DNA of 64,000 nt from Hormiphora californensis (lineage: Eukaryota > Ctenophora > Tentaculata > Cydippida > Pleurobrachiidae): contig CM035356.1 in the NCBI GenBank assembly GCA_020137815.1, positions 7,313,211-7,377,210 of the forward strand, written 5' to 3'. The notes under the pieces are model-generated. The model was not told where the DNA came from and did no database searches. It saw only the letters and a program-made list of their open reading frames with translations. Of the stretch, positions 51,733-63,700 are shown one piece after another (position 1 is the stretch's first letter; each line of letters begins with the position of its first letter). Made by a program: the position numbers and the translations under genes.

Positions 51733-54520
51733 AGGGGGAGCTAGTGAGAGAGGGAGGAGGGGATAGGGAGAAATGAGACACTTCTTCTTCTCTGCTCTGT
51801 GGGATGTGTGCACGCGATGTTGTCCTCTCTCTAATCCATCTAGCGCACTCTTCCCCTCCCCCCTCTTTCTCTCATCCATCTAGCACACATCCATCTAGCG
51901 CACACGTAGAGCAGCTCCTTTGTTGTGGGATACCGGGAGAGGGAAGAGAGGGCGGGAGAGAGAAGGGGGCCAAGAGAGGGAAGAGAGAGCTGAGAGCTGA
52001 GAGAGAAGCCAGCAGAGAGCTATCAGATATGGGGGGGGGAGTAGATTCAGAGATAAGTGGTGAGAGGGTGCACCCATGGAAACTGGAGACGGTATAACAG
52101 TTCCAGTGTATACATCACCTGATTCCCTGATTCCTCATGGGTCAACTGTCTTCAACGTCCTCTACCTCAATACAACACACACACAATTTACACACAAACA
52201 CTACAGCTGATATAAATAGTTCTCTAGTTTGACCCTCTCTATACCACCCCACCGGCCACCCTTACCACCCCACCCGGCCACCCTTCTGACCTACCACCCT
52301 TCTGACCTACCACCCTTCTGACCTACCACCCTTCTGACCTACCACCCTTCTGACCTACCTATACCATCCCCACAATACAAGCACACATCCTATTATACAG
52401 GTTTCCAGTTTGACCTCCTTTGTAAACGAAGTGCTAAGTTTCTATCGGGAACGATTCCTACCCGGTGAGGAAGTGGAGATCTCAGAAGCAACTGGAGGAA
52501 AAGGGTAAGAAACTCTGTGAGATATTTGATTTCACTACACAGAGACGATATGATCTTGCCTTGTTCGACCCTCTTTCTCTCCGCGCCCCGGAGGGTTAGA
52601 ACATCGCAACAATGATCTATATCTGGGTCTGGGATATATTCGCTGCCTGGTTTTGGTTAGCCAAGATCAGCCAATACCAAACCCTTACTCTCTGAATGTT
52701 TTCAGTTCCTCATGTACGGGTGTGATACAGGATGTAATTCTTGATAAAGGAGCAGTGTACCACCAGCCCAATAAGATAGAGTACAGGTGTGTGGTGGTGG
52801 ATACTGGAGAGATCATCCTGGCTGCAGGCAACCAAGTTAGGTAAGTAGCTCTGTAAAGCTATAGCGAGTTTAAATTGTTGTTAGATTGTTGACAAGATAA
52901 ATAGCCTGTCCCTTAGTCCAAGATTTAAATCAGAGTGCTTTGAAAAATTATACTGCTGTTCATCTTACATTACATCTTCTACTTCCAAGTACACAATCTA
53001 TATGACGTATACAATTCGAGGTCGCCTGTATTTCATCCTATTTCTACTTCCCAGAACCTTGTCTCATATAAGACCGTCCTCTTCGCACCGGGGTGCACGA
53101 AGTACAGTCAGTGCCTAACAACCAGTTATACCCCAGTAAACATTTCTCCCTCTTGTTTTGGTTACTATAGTCATTCAACCTAACCCCCCCTCCTTAGCCG
53201 ACGAAAACACCAGCTGACACGAGAACGGGTTAAATTACTGGTGAAATGCTCCGCTAAGAAAGTCACGACAGAACCAGCCCTATATGTTGTCAAGGTTTGT
53301 CTTTAGATTGGTTGGTTGGTGGAGAAGTGTTACAGGGTCTCACACGAGTAAACGCACACGCACATTGAGCAAGCTCAATTTAGCTAGTCACCGGCGGGGT
53401 TTGGGCCGGTATGGGGCTGAGGTACTAGCAAGATATAGCTCTCTACTAAAGGGTCTCAGTTCTCACACCTTTCAATTTCCCACCAAAACCACTGCCAACT
53501 GTCATACTATAACATGAATGGTTCTTCGGCCTTAGATAATAGGACAGTCTTTCACCTTGAGACTCACTTCACTGTCATCAAATACTAGCTATAATACTAG
53601 TACCTCTGAAATGGGCCATCACTTACACCCATTACCCACCCTTTAGTTATCCCCCTACTGCACCTCTTAGTTAGGTACCCTGAGGGTATGATGTGTGCAC
53701 GACTCACTTAGGTCCCCTCTCTAATACCGAGAGATATATCTCTTGTGTGCGTGTTAGGATATTCAGTCCGGGGGGGGGGGGGGGGGGGGGTGTCATTCAG
53801 CCAGACCAAGTTTTACGTACTTCAGATTTATAATGTACATGCACAATTACAACATGCTCTAACGGGGCGAAGGTCACTCTGATAATTTTCATTGTCTGTT
53901 GAATTGTGATGAAACGCGGTGCGATGCCGTTCATGAATCAATCATTAGCTGTTCATTAGGTGGGTTTTTCAGTTGTTTATTAGATGGGTTTCAGGCAGAT
54001 TCATCGACCTGCCAGTCGCTGCGAAAGTAGGCAGGACCAGCAGGGACAACCTGTACCCAGAGAAAAATAGTTCGACTCACGAGTATGGTGGTCTAACCTT
54101 TATGTTCCCATAAAGTTGTTATTTTCCTTACTCATTATTTAAGGCATAAAGCTGGTGGGGTAGGGAGCGGTGGTCTTACTTTCTGCTATAGAAATGTTCC
54201 TTGTGTTTTACTAGGGATAGAGTGCAGGGTAATGGGTTTGTGAGAGGTAATCGGTTAGGTTTGGAGTGGTGCGAGAGAGCAGTTGCGAGACTAAGCACCT
54301 CCTGCGCACAGTGCAATTCTCCCACAATGTCAGTTCCGGTTTTACTATTCTTGGTCCCATTGAACTCTTGATCATCTCCAGCTGTGGTGTTTTGGGGGGT
54401 TTTATCTGAACGCAGATCCGTCCTACACTCTCTCAGTTCTCCCGTGTTGAGTAGTGGATGTTACCCGATACCCAGCAAAGCCCTTCCCCTTTCTCTTTCT
54501 CTCTCTGGTTTCTCTCTCTC

Positions 54521-54607
<87 letters not shown>

Positions 54608-56347
54608 CATAACATCGGTTCGTTCCTCACTACATCCATCTTTATAAACATAAATGCATCTCCTCCTCCCCTCCCCCTCTAAATAACATCTGACTCCATG
54701 ATACCCATCTCCCAGTTCCTACCCCTCCCTTCAGAGTCCTAGCCTTCGTCATTGAGACTGAAGAGAGGTTCAAACTCTTCGTACACACATACTCCACTCA
54801 CTTTGGAGAATAACAGAAGGATGAGGGAGAGAAAGGGTGAGAGTGTGCACAGAGAAAATGAGTTGCGAGAGAGCTGCTTCGAGAACAAACAAACGGAGGG
54901 AAAGGGAGATGGAGAAGAGAAGGGAGATGGAGAAGGGAAGGAGAGAAGGGAGAGGGAAGGAGAGAAGGGAGAGAGAGGGTTATCCGGGGAATGATAGAGG
55001 GGAGGTAGGAACTAAACACATTCCAAGGGATAGGTCGCTCCACCCGTCCCCGGATAGGTCCAATATGACCCGCTATCATGTCCCACTCTGACCCTGTTTC
55101 TCTCATTTTAAAAACAGAATACAACCAAGTAGTTTAGTTGAAGGAGAGATCACAAATTACAAAATACATAACAGTAGGGACAGTACTGTGGGACACCCTG
55201 TATTACCCTTTGTTTTGTTCAAGCCCCTGGGCTCGGTGACATGACAGGGCCGAGCAAGGCATCCCTTGACTCGACCTGCTGACACGCTCCCCCCTATTCC
55301 TACACCCCTGCTGACACGCTCCTTCTCTCTTGCAGCAAGAGCATATCGAGCGGCTGAAGCTAGATGAAAACTATACGGTACCATACATTGCGGACTATGG
55401 CAAAGCAAATCCTAACAGCGCCAAACGTAGTAAGTTTTTATCCGACACTGAGTTGTTTTCTGTATGTGAGAAGGAAGAGGGAGATAGTTAGAGGGCGAGA
55501 GAGAGAGTGTGTAGTGAGAGAGATGAAATGAATACTGATGGAGCGATCATAGAGTGCCGCGGTAGAATTGAGATGATGTATTCAGTCTTCAGAGAGGGTT
55601 GAGAGGAAGAAAGAGAGAGGGAAAGAAAGAGGGAAAGAAAGAGGGAGAATGAGAGAGGGAGAGATCAGGGAAAGATAGAGAATATATAACAACAGAGAGG
55701 GGGTGCCAGTATACTGAACGAGTGTGTACTGTGTAGTACACATGTGTGTCTTTTCACAACAGGAAAGAATATTGTACAAATCACTTGAGTCCCCCTGCTA
55801 GAGAAGTCTACAATATATCCCATTCTATAACTTCTAAATTCTAACATTTAGTAATCTCTTCAGAAAAAGAGATAGAAGGTGGTCCGGGAGAGAAAAAGAG
55901 GAAGAAAGAGAAGAAAAAGTCTATTGAAATGACAGGTTAGAGATTAACAAGGCTACCATTTAATAGATATCTCTTCTTCTACTTCAAGCAGATATATGAT
56001 AACCATCCCCCTCTGCACAGAAGAAGCGATAAGACTGGTGGCAGAAGAGAGGAGGAAACTGATCGAGGAAGAGAGAAACAGAAAAAAGAAGGAGAGACAA
56101 GAGGTAGGTTGTCTTGGTTGGCCCTCTCCGCGAGAGAAATGGGGTTAGAACAATTTATAGGGAAGGTGTTAGAACCAGGTGGTGGGTATGGTGTCACCCA
56201 TTTCCATAATCTCTCCTGATCATGTATCGATCCTCTGAACCCCTCCCCTCTTTTTCAGGAGCGAGAACTGCAAAGGAAGATGCAGCTGGCAGAGCAAGCA
56301 TTTCTCAAGGAATGGATGAGACCCCGTGAGGTGTGTTTTAGAGAGGG

Positions 56348-56382
<35 letters not shown>

Positions 56383-56439
56383 AGCTCTCTCTCTCTCTCT
56401 CTCAGCTACTCGCATCTCTTACTCTCTCTCTCTCTCATC

Positions 56440-56470
<31 letters not shown>

Positions 56471-56471
56471 C

Positions 56472-56502
<31 letters not shown>

Positions 56503-56506
56503 TCTC

Positions 56507-56570
<64 letters not shown>

Positions 56571-56767
56571 GTCTCTCTCTCTCTCAAAAGTATCAAAAAA
56601 GTAAGTATCTCTCTCTCTCCCCCTCTCTCCCAGGATTTAGAGTTGACAAAACCCCTAATTCCAGCAATTGTTCCCAGGATCTAGAGTTGACGGATAGTAA
56701 GGAGCTACCGGTTATGAGACCGCCCCAAACAGTCCTAGATAACTCTCTATACGGCAACCTTATACAA
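50330..56767 (+). CDS. BAZ1A: BAZ1A/ACF1-type chromatin remodelling subunit, 5' part
   Basis: Exons 50330-50442, 50613-50790, 52401-52504, 52706-52840, 53198-53294, 55336-55429, 55864-55935, 56021-56103, 56259-56330, 56678-56767, all phase-compatible. The protein starts MPLLRKQPFVPLDLP with DEEVFMNPLTKEIFRNYEDYF and RRSILCNSLLWSCEYTGR: a WAC domain (residues about 1-130), which binds DNA. A basic segment (KKRKKEKKKS) and a charged coiled coil (EEAIRLVAEERRKLIEEERNR, ERELQRKMQ) follow, then FLKEWMRPREDLELTDSKELP, which precedes the DDT domain in BAZ1A. ACF1 partners SNF2H/ISWI to space nucleosomes. After 56767 the locus enters corrupted sequence. A possible DDT segment (FLWLFGEHVNFSEEFP) is at about 58210-58262; PHD and bromodomain are not seen. 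Confidence 0.9.
50983..51172. repeat. Possible long GTTCGACCCTC-family copy split by a microsatellite
   Basis: CTTGATCGACCCTC at the left and GAGGGTTGAACAAG at the right, with (CT)n inside (51008-51063). Confidence 0.4.
51636..51730. repeat. (GA)n with GGGAGGAGGGGGAGCTAGTGAGAG units
   Basis: Four GAGCTAGTGAGAGAG-bearing units flank a pure (GA)n run in BAZ1A intron 2. Confidence 0.9.
52267..52347. repeat. 16-bp minisatellite
   Basis: ACCCTTCTGACCTACC repeated five times just upstream of BAZ1A exon 3. Confidence 0.9.
52560..52606. repeat. GTTCGACCCTC-family repeat
   Basis: TTGTTCGACCCTCTTTC ... GGAGGGTTAGAACATC with CCGCGCCCCGG between; BAZ1A intron 3. Confidence 0.55.
53058..53092. repeat. 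Dispersed repeat shared with 41580-41636
   Basis: TTGTCTCATATAAGACCGTC followed by CTCTTCGCACCGG; inverted relative to the other copy. Confidence 0.6.
53295..55335. other. BAZ1A intron 5 with simple repeats
   Basis: About 2 kb. Holds poly-G (53770-53790), a (CT)n run (54520-54603), a GA-rich stretch (54820-54980) and ends of a mariner-like repeat (GGGACACCCTGTATTA, 55188). No second gene seen. Confidence 0.6.
56114..56154. repeat. GTTCGACCCTC-family repeat, short copy
   Basis: TTGGTTGGCCCTCTCC GCGAGAGAAATGGGGTTAGAACAA; intron 8 of BAZ1A. Confidence 0.45.
56345..56590. repeat. Compound (CT)n microsatellite
   Basis: About 245 bp of CT with ATCTCT and GTCTCT variants, between BAZ1A exons 9 and 10. 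Confidence 0.95.
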
Positions 56768-56898
56768 GTAATGTTAATGTTTTTTAGTATCAATTAATTT
56801 ATATTACTGCAACCCAACCGCCGGAGAAATCTACTAGAACCCTCCATCGTCCACCTTCAGCTCTTAGAATAGTAATAGGAACTGTTATAATTAGGGAC

Positions 56899-58440
56899 TA
56901 ACCAAAAAGGGTTAAAAAGGGGTTTTAAAAAAAACCCCCCCAATTTTTTTTTTTTCCCCCTTTTTTTTTTTTTTGGGGGGGGGGGGGTTTTTTTAAACCC
57001 GGGCCCCCCCCCTTTTTTCTTTTCCCCCCCCCCCCCCCTTTTTTTTGGGGGGGGTTTTTGTTTTTTTCCCCCTTTTTTTTTTTTCCCCCCAACCCCTTTT
57101 TTAAAAAAAAAAAAACCCCAACTTTTTTTCCCCCCCCCCCAAAAATTTTTCCCCCCGGGGTTTTTTTTTGGGGGGAAAGGGGTTTTTTTTTAAAATTTTT
57201 TTTTCCCCGGGGGGGGGGGCTCTTTGGGGGCCCCCCCTTTTAAAAAAATTTTTTTTCCCCCGGGCTTTTTTTCCCCCCCCTTTTCCCCCCCCTTTTTTTT
57301 TTTTCCCCCCCCCCTTTTTTTTCCCTCTCTTTTTTTCCCCTTTCGCCCTCTCTTTCCTCCCCGGTTTTTTTAAAAAAAAAAAGTAAGTAATTTCTCTCTC
57401 CCCCTTCCCCCCCGCCCCCCCATCCCCCGGATTTAGAGTTTTTACAAAACCCCCAATTTCCGCCCAATTGTTCCAAGGGTTAAGTTGACGGATGTAAGGA
57501 AAATACCGGTTTTTGAGACCGCCCCAAAAAAGGGCCCCAAATTTAAACCCCCTTTTTGGAAAACCCCCAAAAAGTTTTTTTAATGTTTTTTTGTTTTTCA
57601 ATTTTAAATTTTTTATTTTCTGAAAAACCCCAAACCGGGCCGGGGAAATTAAAAGAAACCCCCCTCGTCCCCCTTCCGCTTTAGAATAGTAATAAAAAAC
57701 TGTTTAAAATTTGGGGCTAAACAATTTTTTTACAGTCTAATGGAACCAAAACCTGTGTATGATATACCCTTTATCTGAAATTTGAACCCTTTTTAGAACT
57801 GCACCGTTTTTTTTCAGAAATTTTGTTTAGAATTGTGACCCTATTATTTTAATTGTTTAAATTAGAGTGTTTTAGTAACTCAGAACCCTCCCCGGGGGGA
57901 CGTTTTAAAGTATGTTTTAGTTTACTTGAAACCGTTTTTTGGGAGAAAACAAAGTCATTTTTACCCAATTCAGATCATTTTTGATTACCCCCTTCCAGTC
58001 CCTTGTTTCCCCATAGGGTATCCCCCAATACAAAAATGATTTAGGTCCCAAAATTCAAGATAACCGGGGGAGAGAGTTTGATATTTTGTATTCTAAAAGA
58101 GGAGGGGTTTTTTTTCTTTCTTATAAACTTTTTAAAAAATTTTCTCCTTCCTCTTTTTTAAACCCCCCCCTTTCCCGTAAACCCAAATCCCCCCCATTGG
58201 GAGGCAATGGGTTCCTCTGGTTGTTTGGGGAACACGTTAACTTTTCTGAGGAATTCCCACAAAGGGATACCCAAACCCAAAGGATTAACATAGGTTTGGG
58301 GGGAAAAGGGGGGCCAATTTCCCCCTTTAAATGAATTCCTTTTAAAAGTCATAAAAGGGGGGTATATCCCCGCCAAAATTTTAGTGTTGCGGAAAAAAAG
58401 GGAAAAACCCCCTCCCCAACAAAAAGTAAGTGGTTGAACA
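56899..58440. other. Corrupted, homopolymer-inflated sequence (probable assembly artefact)
   Basis: Runs such as CCCCCC/TTTTTT/GGGGGG/AAAAAA dominate. 57380-57735 is a distorted second copy of 56592-56895: the same exon start GGATTTAGAG, the same GACGGAT, GAGACCGCCCC and TAGAATAGTAATA landmarks in order, but with inflated or lost bases. From about 57740 the distorted sequence continues with no earlier partner. This is what an unpolished read spliced into a contig would look like. Confidence 0.8.
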
Positions 58441-58479
58441 AATAACATAAAATTAACCGTGATTCAATGACCGCACAGA

Positions 58480-59260
58480 ATGAGGACGTGTGTTATGTCT
58501 TTCTTACTGTCTCAGCAACAATCTTGTGAAATGCTGGAGCTCGTGATCATCGCGAGAGGGGGAAGGAAGGGGGAGGGAAGGAAAAGGAAAAAGGAGAGAG
58601 AGAGAGGAGAGGAGAAAAGGAGAAGAAAGAGGAGAAAAAAGAGGAGAAAAGGCCCCGGAGGAAAGTTGGCAAGTGCATCAGTATCTAAAATTTTAGGTAA
58701 TTTTGGTGCATCATCAGATGGTGGCCTTCGCCCCACATGGGCCGACTGAGGCCCCCAGTGGCCGTGGGCCAGATTTAGTCATAAACGTGATATAATATGA
58801 ACCATATTTAGACTCTAGGAAACCTAAAAATACAATTTGAAAAAATGATGCACTGATGCACTTAGACACGCCAAAATACTGTGACTAATTTTGGCCATTT
58901 CGGGGTATTTTAATTTCATACTTAGTCTTAAACAGTCATAAACGTGGTATATGAACCATATTTAGCCTGTAGGAAACCTGAAATTTAAGAAAAAACGATT
59001 TTTTTAAAAATGATGCACTGATGCATTTGGATACGCCTCGATACTGAGTATTTATCAGTATCTAAATTTACAGTGTATCGGAGTGCATCATTTTGACAAA
59101 ATGCAAACTTAAAACGATTTTAGCGAAAAAGCTACCACTAAACGTGTCCCTGGACTATTTCTAGAGCTTCTGTTGATATTTTCAAAAAATTTTGGCTGAT
59201 CAATGTGCATCATGATGCATCATTTCCTTTTTCAGTGCATCAGTATTAAATACTCAAATA
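58480..59260. repeat. Diverged tandem repeat with TGATGCACTGATGCA motifs
   Basis: AGTCATAAACGTG(A/G)TAT...GAACCATATTTAG...TAGGAAACCT...AATGATGCACTGATGCA occurs at about 58776-58870 and 58933-59040. GTGCATCAGTATYAAA motifs flank both ends (58670 and 59236). Probably a transposon remnant. A GA-rich stretch (58560-58660) precedes it. Confidence 0.6.
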
Positions 59261-59278
59261 CTCATGTTTCCGTCACTG

Positions 59279-59366
<88 letters not shown>

Positions 59367-59430
59367 GAGATAGAGATAGAGAAAGAGATAGATAGAGAGA
59401 GAGAGAGAGATAGTGAGATAGTGAGAGAAA
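59279..59430. repeat. (GA)n microsatellite
   Basis: About 75 bp pure GA followed by GATA-interrupted GA. Confidence 0.95.
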
Positions 59431-60776
59431 AATCTGAGTCATTTTCAGAAACCTCTAAATTTACAAAATACCAGATAATAATGAGACTCCTCGTCCCCAA
59501 GAATATATCAAATCTATGATATCTAGATATCCAATAATATATCCTAAAATGCATGCTTCTCATATTACCGATCCATTTCAAAGTTTGCCATGCTTGTCCT
59601 TGTTTTATGGGTTGACTGGATTTCTCGAGTGAGGGGGGGGGGGGAGCATTTGGTTACATTTTGGTACGATACTTTATGGTCCGTGCCATTGTATATGTAT
59701 TGTATTACTTTTTTTTCGTAAATGTAAGAATTGGTCAGACTTCTTTACACCAAGAACACGACGACTCTCTTAAGAATGCATTTCCTGGGTTGTGGCCGAT
59801 GGCAATATCGGATTTGTATGATATTCGTTCCAGGATATATCGGCACATAATTAATGTGTATACCCAGTGAATCAGTAGTTAACCCTTGTATACTAATTAT
59901 TACGTAACCTCTCGCTCCATAGACAAACTGCTGCAACTGCTCTTACCGGAAACCTATCCTGGTACCGGGCCTACTGTATTGTTCCCTCCCCCCTTCTTTC
60001 TCTCCCCCTCTGTCTCTGTCCCCTCACTGTGTCTGCTCTAGTTCTCCATTAGATGCAGTTGTCCTGCAGCAGTAGCCAGCCCTTTTGTGACATGGTGTGC
60101 TTGGCTTGCTTTTTCAAAATGTGGGGTTTTTCAGTGTTGTTACCCTGCTGTTACCACCTTTCTTGTTCATAGTAAATGCGTAACTGATTCTAGTTGTGTT
60201 TCCATGGTAACTGATTCTAGTTGTGTTACCATGGTAACTGATTATTAGTGTTGTTCATAGTAACTTGTTCATAGTGTGTTACTGATTCTTGTTGTGTGTT
60301 ACTGATAACTATAATGTTACTGACGTTGGTAACTAATATGTAACTGCCATCACACTAAAAATATTGCACGGTTTATCCGACCATTTTAGTATCTTTCTTG
60401 AGTATCTCTCTCTCTCTCTATCTCTCTCTCTCTTTATCCTTAATTCTCTCTCTCTATCCCCCCTCGCACACATGTTGTTTACGCCAGCGGAGAATGGCTG
60501 GGTGTCCACTGTCCACACATTATATGTTATTGTAGCCCCACAGTTAGATAAACACAACACTCATTTTTCTGATCATCTACCCCCCATTAGTGTAGTGCTG
60601 TCTCTCTCTTTGTGTTTTGTGTCATGTCTTGCAGTTGAGTGCAGAGATGTCAGACCATAGATCAAAGGTTTGTGAAACTTTTTTGTTTGGTTTTATGTTT
60701 ATTCTCCTACCTCTCTGACCTCCCTCCCTTTATCTTTATCTTCCTCTCTTCAAACCCCTCTCCTCATCATGTAGGC
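59431..60776. other. No supported gene; 5' region of the PDZ gene
   Basis: GTTACCATGGTAACTGATTCTAG-type short repeats at 60180-60250. A possible 5' exon near 60634-60665 (TTGCAG acceptor, ATGTCAGACCATAG..., AAGGTTTGT donor) does not join in frame to the next exon, so it would be UTR. Confidence 0.4.
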
Positions 60777-63700
60777 ATGTTAACGCTCCTTGAAAGGCCT
60801 AACAAGCGATATTGCAAGATCTGCCTCCACCAGGTAGCATCCCCGCTACGAGCATAGCTCTCCTGCTTCTCTCACTGCATCTCTCTATCTCTCTCTTTGA
60901 GCTCTCTAGCTCCTGCGTCTCTCTCTCTGCTAGAATACTTGAATTATATTTCTTGACTCATAAATGTCGGGTATAATTCTAGTATTTTCCTATCAGTGCT
61001 GCTTGTAGTCAAATTACCGTAATGAAAATACAGTAAGGAGACGCGCACGGTGCATAACGCGCGGCAAAAAGTTCATGTGTCAGCACGTACTAGCGCCCTG
61101 ATTGGTCACGGTTGCGCGTCGTCTTACTGTATCTTTCGTTTTCCATTACCGTTTTCCCACTACAAGCGACCGTGTATGCTATATAATCGCTAAACCAGCT
61201 GAACAGATACTAACTATTTGCTTGACCTGTTGAGCTAAGTCCGATGGCTCTGATAATCAGAGTCTGATTGTATCTGTCTGGTAGGGTGCCAAGTTTGGTG
61301 TAGTAGCTCTACACTTGCAATCATACAATATATCTCTCGGTGAGAGATCTTTGCATGTTAGGGGAACAAAAGTGTACTTTCTATTCTTCTATTCTACAGC
61401 TGCGCTTTTGTCCACCAACATTAGGCACACCAACAAATCGCTGAAGTCTCGATCTTGATCACCATCCCAATAATACAATATACCGGCCACAATTACAACT
61501 CTAAAACATTGTCATACCTCAAGTGATCTAATATCCTCTCCTCACAGTGCAACAGAACCCGGGCCAAGTCGGAGAGTGCCCTAAAGAAGCCTGAGGATGG
61601 GAACTTTACCCTGCTCCTAGAGAGATCTGACAAAGGGAAGGAGTTTGGTATTAGTATCAAGGAAAGTGATACTGGGTACCCTCTCATCACACATGTTATC
61701 AAAGGTAGGAGACCTATAGGGTGTTTTAAATTTTTTGATTTCTTTTGTGCAGATATCTGGTTGTGTGAACATGCTAATGCTCTAACAGCTCTACTTCGAT
61801 CTTTTTAACGATCACTATTTCTATCTCTATCACTCTAACACCCTCTCTCTCTTTCCAGGATCGTATGCCCACAAGTCAGGGCTCCAAGAGGGAGACTACG
61901 TCCTAACAGTGAACGGGATCAATACAGCCAACATGACTGTCCCTACTGTCAATGACAGGATCAAGTCTGTCTTCACTGAGGGACATGTTTATATTGGAAT
62001 TTGTAGACTGCCACCTAATGAGAAACTAACTGATAAACACAAGGGTAAGAGAAAGATATGGGGGGAGTTAGGATTGGAGGGACTGTGATGGGTATTGGGT
62101 AGTGAGCGTTAGGATGGGGGACTTTAGTAGTGCACGAACTTGGGTAGTTGGGGTAGTTGACTTTATATCTTCCGGTGTCACGTAGCACGATCTACAGGAT
62201 TATGAATCAATACAGCGGAGTTTGTTTTTTAGTTTGTGGTCCAGAAGAATGTTTGCTTGTTTGCTTGTATGCAGTGTTTCTGGCACTTCTTCAATGACGA
62301 GTTTGTGTAGTGAAAACATTGAAAGGGAAAGTTCGATCTTTTGCTGCATGCAGTAGGAACATTGTACATTAGGTGCAGTATAGTAGTTGTCTACTGGCTG
62401 ATAATGGCTCACATGAGACATGGGGAGCTATCTAACAGCACGTAGTGGACACGCACACGTTCTTCCCATAGCTCTTGTAGGACAGTAGGACACATATCCG
62501 GGAAGCATAGCGTATAGACACAGATATATCCTGGAAACACGTGTGGTTAATATCTGACAATGCATTTATGAATAATTAACTAATTGACTGGATAATGTTC
62601 ACAATTATATATTACAGATAGTACGTTGTTCAAGAGTAGGGCAGGTCAGACAGATGAGGATCAGTATCCTAATGATGTACCAATACCCCGCTCTAAATCC
62701 ATGGTGGACACAAACCCTGTAGCACCAGGTAATTAACTTTTTAATTAATTGATTGACCTTAGTTGCTGTACGGATTTTTCTAGGTTTACCTACGGTGAAA
62801 TACCCAGATGTGTAGTATTTCGATTTTTTTCCTCGTCAATGAACTAACTATGTAATTAATATGATGTCCTTCATGTTAATTAATTAATTAATTAGTGTGA
62901 TGTCCTCCACAGGTTCAGATATCGGTGACTGGAGGACAATGTTGGAGAAGCACAAGAGGGAGAACAGTGAGGCTGACAATAGACATGCAGTTGTAAAGGA
63001 TCTGTGGAACAAATACGTCAAGGTAAGAAGTGGGTTGGTAACGAATTTACCCCTCCCTTGCCAGTGCGCGAAGAGAGGGGTTATTTCGTAACCAAAGAAG
63101 TGGGTTACTTTATAATAATATAATATAGCGTGGTGTGAGAAGTGGGGCCATGTGACGGGGTGTAAGAAGTGATATGGGAAGATGCTAGTATTTAACAAGA
63201 TTCTAGTAGGGTCAGGACTTGGCAAGAATGCTTTGTTTACTGACGGTCTATTGAATCGGATCTAGGTAACTGCTTACTAACAAGCCAGATGTGGTTTGTT
63301 AGTCTTAGCGAATTAGATCACTTTTTACTCTATACTATTATCCAAGTATAAACTTTCTCAATGAATTCCTACACAAATCGCATTCTTATCCATCTCATTA
63401 ATAGAGAAATATGCATAATATTGTTATGTTCTAACCCTCCCTTTACATTTGTAAAGGAACGATGTGATTCGGGGGCGTGGCGCCCGAAACACAGTCTAAC
63501 CAGACAAGCATGATATACTCTGATTACTTTATCTGTTGTAGAACACATTCAAGAGAAAGAAACAGACAGAAGGTGCTAAACCGACAGTCCGACCACTAAA
63601 CAGAAATCAGACAACTGAAAAGTGCATCCAAGTGTACAACCCCTCTCTAGATAACCACTTGAAAACCACCTCAGAACCACTAGATAACCACTTCAGAACC

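Noticed and set aside
57058..57601. Poly-Phe/Pro/Lys/Gly ORFs
   Set aside because: Inside the corrupted homopolymer block; artefact.
58480..58749. Lys/Arg-rich 89-residue ORF as a BAZ1A exon
   Set aside because: The basic stretch is a GA-rich microsatellite translation, and no matching splice sites or BAZ1A motifs follow.
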